Of a stretch of 6,241 nucleotides of DNA, positions 1 through 5,687 are shown one piece after another (the stretch's first letter is position 1; every line of letters begins with the position of its first letter). This DNA comes from an uncultured Eubacteriales bacterium (lineage in GTDB: Bacteria > Bacillota > Clostridia > Oscillospirales > Oscillospiraceae), in assembly GCA_900554625.1 (NCBI GenBank), contig USHP01000123.1, positions 1-6,241 on the forward strand, written 5' to 3'. Under the pieces are notes generated by a model. The model had not been told where the DNA came from. It did no database searches and was given only the letters and a program-made list of their open reading frames with translations. The translations under genes were made by a program, and so were the position numbers.

Positions 1-1
1 G

Positions 2-499
2 TTCTACCAGAACGGTACCTGGGAATACGCAGGTCTGCTGGAAGCTGGCATGAACAGCGAAGATCTGGCCATGATTCCCATCTACTGCGGCGTGGAAGGT
101 GAAGAAGAGGCCGGCCTGTGCTCCGGCACCGAGAACTGCTGGGCTGTGAACTCCCAGGTTTCCGAGGCCGATCAGCAGGCTTCCCTGGACTTCCTGTACT
201 GGCTGGTTACCGACGAAGTGGCTGCCCAGAAGATGGTCGACACCCTGGGTGCTCTGCCCTTCAAGAGCGCTCCGGAACCCACCAACGTGTTCCTGGCTGA
301 CGGCAACCGGATGCTGGAAGAGGGCAAGTACACTGTGACTTGGGCCTTCAACCACACCCCCAACGTCGGCTCCTGGAGAGCTACCGTTGTCACCGCTCTG
401 GCTGCTTACTCTGCTGATCCCACCGATGCCAACTGGGAGCAGGTTGTCTCTGCTTTCGTTGACGGCTGGGCCATCGAGTACAACATGGTCAACGGCTAA
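2..499 (+). CDS. Extracellular sugar-binding protein of an ABC transporter, C-terminal part (5' end outside window)
   Basis: The reading frame is open from base 2 to a TAA at 497-499, giving 165 residues; the start codon, lipoprotein signal and N-terminal lobe lie upstream. An in-frame ATG at 50 is an internal methionine, since the family resemblance begins before it (YQNGTWEYAG). The segment resembles the second half of family 1 carbohydrate-binding proteins: MIPIYCGVEGEE, a GTENCWAVN stretch, an AsLDFLYWLV-type helix followed by a lysine-containing PFKSAPEP segment, and a C-terminal AFVDGWAIEY helix. Such proteins are anchored outside the membrane and deliver oligosaccharide to the permease pair. 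The two permease genes follow directly, and malQ downstream suggests a maltodextrin-like ligand, which is inference. Codon use is strongly biased (all six Phe are TTC, all three Lys are AAG), as in highly expressed genes. Three cysteines (fragment residues 29, 40, 46) are notable in an exported protein. The family call is firm; the exact sugar is not. Confidence 0.9.
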   Translation, partial: FYQNGTWEYAGLLEAGMNSEDLAMIPIYCGVEGEEEAGLCSGTENCWAVNSQVSEADQQASLDFLYWLVTDEVAAQKMVDTLGALPFKSAPEPTNVFLADGNRMLEEGKYTVTWAFNHTPNVGSWRATVVTALAAYSADPTDANWEQVVSAFVDGWAIEYNMVNG

Positions 500-516
500 T
501 TACCAAACTAAAACAG

Positions 517-539
517 GGGCGGGCAAATGCCCGCCCTTT
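517..539 (+). terminator. GC-rich hairpin after the binding-protein gene, likely partial terminator or mRNA 3'-end stabiliser
   Basis: An 8-bp perfect stem (GGGCGGGC at 517-524, GCCCGCCC at 529-536) closes a 4-base AAAT loop, 17 bases after the stop codon. Only three T follow before CCC, so the U tract is poor for full intrinsic termination. The permease genes downstream have no obvious promoter of their own in this gap, so read-through must be common. A stem here would let the binding protein mRNA accumulate above the permease mRNA, as is common in sugar ABC operons. The structure is seen directly; its role is inferred. Confidence 0.6.
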
Positions 540-546
540 CCCAAAA

Positions 547-605
547 TTGCTTTTGGACAGTGGGAAGAAACTTGATGCAAGCCTCTGCCCATTGCCCAAA
601 AGCAA
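547..605. repeat. Long imperfect inverted repeat between binding-protein and permease genes
   Basis: Arms 547-564 and 588-605 pair over 18 positions, with one mismatch (A557 against C595) and one G-U wobble (G560 with T592), around a 23-base loop. The loop holds a small palindrome, CTTG-ATG-CAAG (571-581), which can form a 4-bp apical stem. No T tract follows the right arm (AAGAAACC), so it is not a standard + strand terminator. It lies 36 bases before the preferred permease start. It could be an mRNA processing or stability element, or a regulatory fold. I do not recognise it as a known riboswitch class. Confidence 0.7.
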
Positions 606-628
606 GAAACCACATCCATTATGAAAGA

Positions 629-635
629 GAGGGAG
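629..635 (+). promoter_or_regulatory. Ribosome binding site that decides a TTG start for the first permease
   Basis: GAGGGAG stands 6 bases before TTG at 642. The alternative in-frame ATG at 621 lies upstream of this site and is preceded by CACATCCATT, which has no purine-rich motif. The site therefore supports initiation at TTG 642. Confidence 0.7.
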
Positions 636-641
636 ATCATC

Positions 642-1538
642 TTGGCGAAAAGCAAACGCTCTGTCAATCTGGTGCAGCGCCCCATCCGGCGGTTTGCCCC
701 CGTTTTCATTTTACCTACGTTTCTTGCATTCGTCATCGGCTTTGTCTGGCCCTTCCTGCAAGGTATTTACCTGTCCTTCTGCAGCTTCAATACCCCCAAA
801 GATGCCAAGTGGGTGGGCTTTAGCAATTACGTAAAAGCGTTTCAGGACCCCGGCTTTGCCAACGCCTTCTGGAACACGGCAGCTTTCGCGGTGGTGTCCA
901 TCATTCTGATTAACGTGGTGGCCTTCTTCATCGCCTTTGCCCTGACCCAGAAAATGCGGGGCGCCAATCTGTTCCGTACCGTGTTCTTCATGCCCAACCT
1001 GATCGGCGGCGTGGTGCTGGGCTACATCTGGAGCATGATCTTCGACGGCATTCTGAAAAATTACGGCACCTATCTCACCGCCAACGGCACCTACGGTTTC
1101 TGGGGCCTGGTGATTCTGGTAGCCTGGCAGCAGATCGGTTATATGATGATTATTTACATCGCGGGACTCCAGGCCATTTCCGAGGATATGCTGGAGGCCG
1201 CCCGGATGGACGGCGCCACCGGCAGACAGACCCTGTTCCAGGTCATCATCCCCAACGTGATGCCCTCCATCACCACCTGTACCTTCCTGACTCTGACCAA
1301 CTCCTTCAAGATGTTCGACCAGAACCTGGCCCTGACCGGCGGCCTGCCCAGCGTGATTCAGGACGGCGCCAAGGTCAACATCACCGAACTGCTGGCGCTG
1401 AACATCTACTCTACTTACAATATCAATAAGAGCTGGCACGGCGTGGCCCAGGCCAAGGCTGTGATATTCTTCATCCTGGTGGCTGTGCTGGCTATCTCCC
1501 AGCAGGCCGCTACCCGCCGTAAGGAGGTGCAGCAGTAA
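642..1538 (+). CDS. Sugar ABC transporter permease, MalF/UgpA type
   Basis: This is one of two integral membrane subunits forming the translocation channel for the sugar delivered by the binding protein. With the TTG start the product is 298 residues, normal for Gram-positive MalF-type permeases, which lack the large periplasmic insert of the enterobacterial protein. It begins MAKSKRSVNL, and hydrophobic segments are visible at about 19-45, 81-103, 113-135, 152-175, 205-220 and 271-288. The EAA loop that docks the ATPase is at about 185-205 (EAARMDGATG, then IIPN). The SFKMFDQNLALT stretch at 221-232 and the AKAVIFF segment near 271 are typical of the family. An alternative ATG start at 621 would add seven residues but lacks a ribosome binding site. 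The stop overlaps the next start by one base (TAATG), implying translational coupling. Substrate specificity is inferred only from context. Confidence 0.93.
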   Translation: MAKSKRSVNLVQRPIRRFAPVFILPTFLAFVIGFVWPFLQGIYLSFCSFNTPKDAKWVGFSNYVKAFQDPGFANAFWNTAAFAVVSIILINVVAFFIAFALTQKMRGANLFRTVFFMPNLIGGVVLGYIWSMIFDGILKNYGTYLTANGTYGFWGLVILVAWQQIGYMMIIYIAGLQAISEDMLEAARMDGATGRQTLFQVIIPNVMPSITTCTFLTLTNSFKMFDQNLALTGGLPSVIQDGAKVNITELLALNIYSTYNINKSWHGVAQAKAVIFFILVAVLAISQQAATRRKEVQQ

Positions 1539-2389
1539 TGAAAAAATCGTCCCAGTATTCTAACCTGAGTAAGGTCATGACCGTTTTGTTTGCCCTGCTG
1601 TCCATCGCTTGGCTGATTCCCATTTTTGAGGTGGTCATCAACTCCTTCAAGGCAAACAGCTTCGTCAACCTGGAGCCCTTCGCACTGCCTACGGCGGAGT
1701 CTTTTGTTGGTTGGGCCAACTACATCAAGGGCATGACCTTCGGCAACTACCCCTTCTTCCGGGCGGCTTTTTACAGCTTCTTTATTACCATCGTCTCCGT
1801 TGCCCTGATTCTGCTGTTCTGCTCCATGTCCGCCTGGTACATTGCCCGGGTCAACAGCACCATTTCCAAGGTGTTCTACTACCTGTGCCTGTTCTCCATG
1901 ATCGTTCCCTTCCAGATGGTCATGTTCACCCTGACCTTTACCGCTGACCAGCTGAATCTGAACACCCCCTTCACCATTCCCGTGGTTTATCTGGGTTTCG
2001 GCGCAGGACTGGCCATCTTTATGTTCCTGGGATTTGTCAAGGGACTGCCTCTGGAAATTGAGGAAGCGGCAGCCATCGACGGCTGCGGCCCCCTGCGCAC
2101 CTACTTCAACGTGGTACTGCCCATGCTGAAGCCCACCCTGATTTCCGTGGGCATTCTGGAACTGATGTGGGTGTGGAATGACTATCTGCTGCCCTATCTG
2201 GTTCTGGATCGGACCAAGTATATGACCATCCCCATCCTGGTGCAGTATCTGAAAGGCAGCTACGGCACCGTGGATCTGGGCGCCACCATGGCGGTGATTA
2301 TGATGAGCATCATCCCCATCATCGTCGCCTACATGTTCTGCCAGAAGCACATCATCAAGGGTGTGGCAGCCGGCGCCGTGAAGGGATAA
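1538..2389 (+). CDS. Carbohydrate ABC transporter permease, MalG type
   Basis: This is the partner membrane subunit of the preceding permease. The ATG overlaps the preceding TAA by one base and has a strong AAGGAGGTG site (1521-1529) lying inside the end of the upstream gene. The 283-residue length is usual for MalG-type proteins. Hydrophobic segments lie at about 13-35, 77-101, 113-133, 145-167, 199-220 and 250-268. INSFKAN near residue 34 follows the first segment, as in the family. The EAA loop is at about 175-199 (EEAAAIDGCGP, then VVLPMLKP), and WVWNDYLLPYL at 211-221 is a hallmark stretch. The gene ends 30 bases before the regulator start, with no terminator between, so it is probably co-transcribed with it. 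The ATPase that would engage both EAA loops is not encoded in the visible sequence. Confidence 0.94.
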   Translation: MKKSSQYSNLSKVMTVLFALLSIAWLIPIFEVVINSFKANSFVNLEPFALPTAESFVGWANYIKGMTFGNYPFFRAAFYSFFITIVSVALILLFCSMSAWYIARVNSTISKVFYYLCLFSMIVPFQMVMFTLTFTADQLNLNTPFTIPVVYLGFGAGLAIFMFLGFVKGLPLEIEEAAAIDGCGPLRTYFNVVLPMLKPTLISVGILELMWVWNDYLLPYLVLDRTKYMTIPILVQYLKGSYGTVDLGATMAVIMMSIIPIIVAYMFCQKHIIKGVAAGAVKG

Positions 2390-2408
2390 CAATCCATTTG
2401 CCGAAAGC

Positions 2409-2414
2409 GAGGTG
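2409..2414 (+). promoter_or_regulatory. Ribosome binding site that decides the ATG start of the LacI-type regulator
   Basis: GAGGTG sits 5 bases before ATG at 2420. An in-frame GTG at 2414 overlaps this site and has little room for its own, so ATG 2420 is the better start. LacI proteins commonly begin within a few residues of T-I-K-D-L-A, which also favours it. Confidence 0.65.
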
Positions 2415-2419
2415 TGTCC

Positions 2420-3463
2420 ATGACCATCAAAGACCTGGCCGCCAAAACCGGCTACGCCGTGGGCACCATTTCCCGGGCCTTAAACGGCCATCCCCATGTC
2501 AGTGAAAAAGCACGAAAAGCCATTCTGGAAGCCGCCCGGGAAAGCGGCTTCCAGCTCAATACCAACGCCAAACAGCTCAAGCAGACCCACTCCACCACCA
2601 TTCTGGTGGTGGTCAAGGGTATCGGCAACGAGCTGTTCGGCGAGATGGTGGAGACCATCCAAAACCACATCGCCCAGACCCGCTACCAGCTGCTGGTGGA
2701 CTATCTGGACGAAGATTCCAACGAGGTAACCCGGGCGGTGCAGCTGTGCCGGGAGCGAAAGCCTCTGGGCATCATCTTCCTGGGCGGCAACACCGACAAT
2801 TTCCTCCGGGATTTTGCCGCCATCGATGTGCCCTGCGTGGTGGTAACCCACGATGCATCGGGTTTGCCCTTTGCCAATCTGTCCAGTGTCACCACCGATG
2901 ACCTCCAGGCCACCCGGTGCGCCATCGATACCCTGATTTCCATGGGCCACAGCCGGATTGCCATCATCGGCGGCAACCGACAGCTGTCGGATACTAGCCG
3001 CCTGCGCTATGAAGGCTGTATGCAGTCCTTTGCCAGCCATGGCATCCCCTTTGATGCGGAACGGGACTATCAGGGCGTGCGCTACTCCTATCAGGACGGC
3101 TACCGGGCGGTACAGACCCTGCTCGATGGCGGCTGTACTTTTACGGCAATTTTCGCCAGTGCCGACGTGATGGCCATCGGGGCCATCCGGGCGCTGTGGG
3201 ATCACGGCCTGCGGGTACCGGAGGATGTGTCGGTGATGGGCGTGGATGGACTGCCTCTGGGCAGCTTCCTGGTGCCCCAGCTGGCTACCGTGGTGCAGGA
3301 TGCGGCCAAGCTTGCCCAGCGAAGCGTGGCGATTTTGCTGGAAGCCATTGAGCAAGGCTGTCCTGCCCGGTACGAAATCGTCCCCTTTGTCATCGCCCGT
3401 CGGGAGAGCATTCGGGACATTACACAAGGAGAACCAAAACCATGCGCAAAAGCGGAATTTTAA
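2420..3463 (+). CDS. LacI-family transcriptional regulator, probable regulator of the maltodextrin operon
   Basis: The 347-residue protein has the full LacI architecture. An N-terminal helix-turn-helix at about 2-22 (IKDLAAKTG, then VGTISRALNG) is followed by a hinge helix at about 47-58 (NTNAKQLKQTHS), with the leucine expected to insert into the DNA minor groove. A periplasmic-binding-protein-like sensor domain runs from about 60 to 330. In it, GHSRIAIIGG (176-185), SADVMAIGAIRAL (247-259) and VPEDVSVMGVDG (267-278) are clear family landmarks. It most likely represses or tunes the transport and malQ genes in response to imported sugar. It lies inside the operon, 30 bases after the permease gene, and its last 22 bases overlap the start of malQ. 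The tail after residue 331 is beyond the conserved domain and partly reads sequence shared with malQ. The effector and operator cannot be determined here because the operon promoter is outside the window. Confidence 0.93.
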   Translation: MTIKDLAAKTGYAVGTISRALNGHPHVSEKARKAILEAARESGFQLNTNAKQLKQTHSTTILVVVKGIGNELFGEMVETIQNHIAQTRYQLLVDYLDEDSNEVTRAVQLCRERKPLGIIFLGGNTDNFLRDFAAIDVPCVVVTHDASGLPFANLSSVTTDDLQATRCAIDTLISMGHSRIAIIGGNRQLSDTSRLRYEGCMQSFASHGIPFDAERDYQGVRYSYQDGYRAVQTLLDGGCTFTAIFASADVMAIGAIRALWDHGLRVPEDVSVMGVDGLPLGSFLVPQLATVVQDAAKLAQRSVAILLEAIEQGCPARYEIVPFVIARRESIRDITQGEPKPCAKAEF

Positions 3464-4920
3464 TGCACATTACTTCCCTGCCCGGCCCCTATGGCATTGG
3501 CGCCATGGGCAAGGAGGCTTACCACTTTGTGGATTTTCTGGAAAAAGCAGGCCAGTCCTGCTGGCAGATCCTGCCCCTGACTCCTACCGGATACGGTGAT
3601 TCCCCCTACCAGTCCTTCGGTGCCTGTGCGGGAAACCCTTACCTCATTGATCTGGATACCCTGGTGGAGGAAGGGCTGCTGAAAAAGAAAGAACTGCGCA
3701 GCGTTACCTGGAGCCAGAGCGCCGACCGGGTGGATTTCGGCATCCAGTATGAACAGCGGCTGGCAGTGCTGGCCCTGGCCTGCCGGCGGTTCGTACCGGG
3801 GGAGGAATACGAAACTTTCCTGACAGAAAATCAAAGCTGGCTGCCGGATTATGCCCTGTTTATGGCCCTCAAGGACGAAAACGGGGGAAAGCCCTGGCTG
3901 GACTGGCCCGAGGATGTAAAACTGCGCAAGCCCGAAGCCTTGGAAGAAAAACGGAAGGAACTGTCGGAGGCCATCGCCCGGCAGTATTTCCTGCAATATC
4001 AGTTTGACCGGCAGTGGAAAGCCCTGCGCAGCTACGCAAATGAAAAAGGCATCCGCATCATTGGTGACGTGCCTATTTATGTGCCATTGGACTCTGTGGA
4101 CGTGTGGGCAAATCCCCAGCTCTTCCAGCTGGATGAGAGCCGCCGGCCGGAGGTGGTTGCCGGATGCCCACCGGATTCTTTTACCGCCGACGGTCAGCTC
4201 TGGGGCAATCCCATTTATGACTGGGAGACGATGGCAAAAACCGGCTACCGCTGGTGGATTCACCGTCTGGAAGCGGCGGCGAAAATGTATGACGTGGTGC
4301 GCATCGACCATTTCCGGGGCTTCGAAAGCTACTGGGCCGTGCCCGCCGGGGACAAAACTGCCCGGAACGGCAAGTGGGTGAAGGGTCCAGGTATGGACTT
4401 TATCCGCACCATTCAGAAGGCCTTGCCCAAGCTGGACTTCATTGCCGAGGATCTGGGATTTGTTACCCCGGAAGTGCGGCAGCTTCAGCTGGATTCCGGC
4501 TATCCCGGCATGAAGGTCATGGAATTTGCCTTCGATTCCCGGGAGGAAAGCGACTATCTGCCCCACCTGTACCCGGTGGATTCCATCTGCTACACCGGCA
4601 CCCATGACAACGTGACCCTGAAACAGTGGTTTGACGAAGCATCCAAAGAGGATGTGGCCTATGCCAAGGCCTACCTGGGACTGAATAAGGAAGAAGGCTA
4701 CATCTGGGGCATGATCCGCGGTGCAATGTCCTCGGTGTCCCGGCTGTGCGTGGTGCAGATGCAGGATTATCTGGAATTGGGCAAGCATGCCCGGATGAAT
4801 TTCCCCGGTACCCTGTCCAGCGCCAACTGGACCTGGCGGGCGAAAAAGGGCTTTGATTCCGACGCCCTGGCAAAGCGGATTTACAAACTGACCAAGCTCT
4901 ACGGAAGAGCCAAAGCATAA
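3442..4920 (+). CDS. malQ: 4-alpha-glucanotransferase (amylomaltase, GH77)
   Basis: This cytoplasmic enzyme transfers alpha-1,4-glucan segments between maltodextrins and releases glucose, producing chains usable by phosphorylases. The 492 residues match the roughly 500 of bacterial amylomaltases such as that of Thermus aquaticus. The N terminus RKSGILMHITSLPGPYGIG is the standard GH77 opening and supports ATG 3442 over the ATG at 3463. The catalytic set is intact: nucleophile Asp289 in VVRIDHFRGF, acid/base Glu336 in FIAEDLGF, and Asp389 in GTHDN. GDVPIYVPLDSVDVWA (208-223), WGNPIYDW (254-261) and the late NFPGT (453-457) are also family motifs. An AAGGAG site (3426-3431) lies inside the regulator gene, 10 bases before the start, and the 22-base overlap suggests translational coupling to it. 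A terminator follows four bases after the stop. I see no missing residues or frame damage. Confidence 0.97.
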   Translation: MRKSGILMHITSLPGPYGIGAMGKEAYHFVDFLEKAGQSCWQILPLTPTGYGDSPYQSFGACAGNPYLIDLDTLVEEGLLKKKELRSVTWSQSADRVDFGIQYEQRLAVLALACRRFVPGEEYETFLTENQSWLPDYALFMALKDENGGKPWLDWPEDVKLRKPEALEEKRKELSEAIARQYFLQYQFDRQWKALRSYANEKGIRIIGDVPIYVPLDSVDVWANPQLFQLDESRRPEVVAGCPPDSFTADGQLWGNPIYDWETMAKTGYRWWIHRLEAAAKMYDVVRIDHFRGFESYWAVPAGDKTARNGKWVKGPGMDFIRTIQKALPKLDFIAEDLGFVTPEVRQLQLDSGYPGMKVMEFAFDSREESDYLPHLYPVDSICYTGTHDNVTLKQWFDEASKEDVAYAKAYLGLNKEEGYIWGMIRGAMSSVSRLCVVQMQDYLELGKHARMNFPGTLSSANWTWRAKKGFDSDALAKRIYKLTKLYGRAKA

Positions 4921-4924
4921 AAAC

Positions 4925-4951
4925 CGGGAGGGGAAACCCTCCCGATTTTTT
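4925..4951 (+). terminator. Intrinsic terminator ending the sugar operon
   Basis: A perfect 8-bp stem (CGGGAGGG at 4925-4932, CCCTCCCG at 4937-4944) closes a GAAA loop. It is followed by A and then six T (4946-4951). It begins just after the malQ stop codon and separates that operon from thiN. Confidence 0.92.
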
Positions 4952-4986
4952 ATGGAAAATTCAACAACTGTTTACACCTGCTCTAC

Positions 4987-5015
4987 TTTCCCTTTGGCAG
5001 AACCTATGGTAAAAT
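4987..5015 (+). promoter_or_regulatory. Probable sigma-A promoter with extended -10 for thiN
   Basis: The sequence TATGGTAAAAT (5005-5015) combines a TG-N extension with a TAAAAT -10 box. The best -35 candidate at 17-base spacing is a weak TTTCCC (4987-4992), so the extended -10 probably carries most of the recognition. Transcription would start near 5022, just before the ribosome binding site at 5027-5032. A promoter is expected here because a strong terminator lies just upstream. Confidence 0.6.
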
Positions 5016-5026
5016 AGAGAAAATGC

Positions 5027-5032
5027 GAGGTG
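5027..5032 (+). promoter_or_regulatory. Ribosome binding site that decides the ATG start of thiN
   Basis: GAGGTG stands 6 bases before ATG 5039. An in-frame GTG at 5030 is part of this very site and so is an unlikely start. The same GCGAGGTG octamer precedes the LacI-type gene. Confidence 0.65.
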
Positions 5033-5038
5033 ACCAAA

Positions 5039-5671
5039 ATGGGAAGCTGTGTAATTTTCTGCGCCGCGGAATTTGATGCTCTGGCCCGCCCCTTGGCGGA
5101 GGATGACTTTGTCATCGCCGCCGATGGGGGACTGCGGCATACGGAAAAACTGGGGATTGTGCCCCAGGAAATTCTGGGAGATTTTGACTCCCTGGGATAT
5201 ACCCCCACCGGAGCCAATGTGTTCCCGGTGGAGAAGGATGATACCGACGCCATGCTGGCGGTGCGCCGGGGCCTGGAACTGGGATACCGGGAGTTTGTGC
5301 TCTACGGCAGTGTGGACGGCTCCCGGCTGGATCACACTGTGGCCAATTTCCAGACATTGCAATTTCTCGCCGATCGGGGAGCGGCAGGATACCTGGTGGG
5401 AAAGGATTTTCTCATCACGGTGGTAAAAGAGGGAGCCATTGCCTTCCCGGCTGGGTGCCGGGGAACACTGAGCGTATTCTGCCTGGGCAGCGACGCTTCG
5501 GGCGTAACGTTGGAAGGGTTGTATTACCCGCTGAAAAACGGAAAGCTCACCGCTGGGTTCCCCCTGGGGGTAAGCAACCACTTTACCGGCGACCCTGCCC
5601 GGATTTCCGTAGGCCGGGGCAGCCTTCTGGTGCTGTGGCAGCGGGAAAACGGTTTCCCGGAACGCATCTGA
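5039..5671 (+). CDS. thiN: Thiamine pyrophosphokinase (thiamine diphosphokinase)
   Basis: The enzyme transfers pyrophosphate from ATP to thiamine to form the cofactor thiamine diphosphate in the cytoplasm. The 210-residue length is standard for the bacterial ThiN family. The N-terminal catalytic domain shows the ordered motifs AADGG (27-31), GDFDS (47-51), EKDDTDAMLA (65-74) and GSVDGSRLDHTVAN (90-103), which supply metal and ATP contacts in the family. The C-terminal thiamine-binding beta domain shows GVTLEGLYYPLKN (155-167), GVSNHF (177-182) and a final GRGSLLVLW strand (192-200). ATG 5039 was chosen over GTG 5030 because the GTG lies within the ribosome binding site. It is first in a new transcription unit after the malQ terminator, and the P-type ATPase gene begins 16 bases after its stop. 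The protein looks complete. Confidence 0.95.
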   Translation: MGSCVIFCAAEFDALARPLAEDDFVIAADGGLRHTEKLGIVPQEILGDFDSLGYTPTGANVFPVEKDDTDAMLAVRRGLELGYREFVLYGSVDGSRLDHTVANFQTLQFLADRGAAGYLVGKDFLITVVKEGAIAFPAGCRGTLSVFCLGSDASGVTLEGLYYPLKNGKLTAGFPLGVSNHFTGDPARISVGRGSLLVLWQRENGFPERI

Positions 5672-5687
5672 CAAAGGAGATGGGGCT

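Noticed and set aside
500..641. Known riboswitch (for example TPP or a sugar-related leader) in the gap before the first permease
   Set aside because: I see no conserved riboswitch core sequence; the gap contains hairpins but no recognised class.
575..823. Possible leader peptide starting at ATG 575 inside the stem-loop
   Set aside because: The frame runs about 180 bases into the permease gene in another frame, has no recognisable protein features, and its start is buried in the loop of the inverted repeat.
1415..2392. 325-codon open frame on the minus strand, antisense to the second permease
   Set aside because: Its product is dominated by His, Gly, Asn and Gln, has no domain pattern, and mirrors codon bias of the well-supported permease gene.
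2399..2413. CcpA-type cre-like site around CGAAAGCG before the LacI-type gene
   Set aside because: Only the left core matches the cre consensus; several required positions fail and the right half is not symmetrical.
3460..4788. 442-codon open frame on the minus strand, antisense to malQ
   Set aside because: malQ is complete on the + strand with all catalytic residues. The antisense product is rich in His, Gln and Gly without recognisable domains, as expected for the complement of a GC-biased gene.
4971..4999. TTTACA (4971-4976) or TTGGCA (4994-4999) as -35 boxes for thiN
   Set aside because: TTTACA has no -10 box at 16-18 bases, and TTGGCA is only 10 bases from TAAAAT, so neither spacing works.
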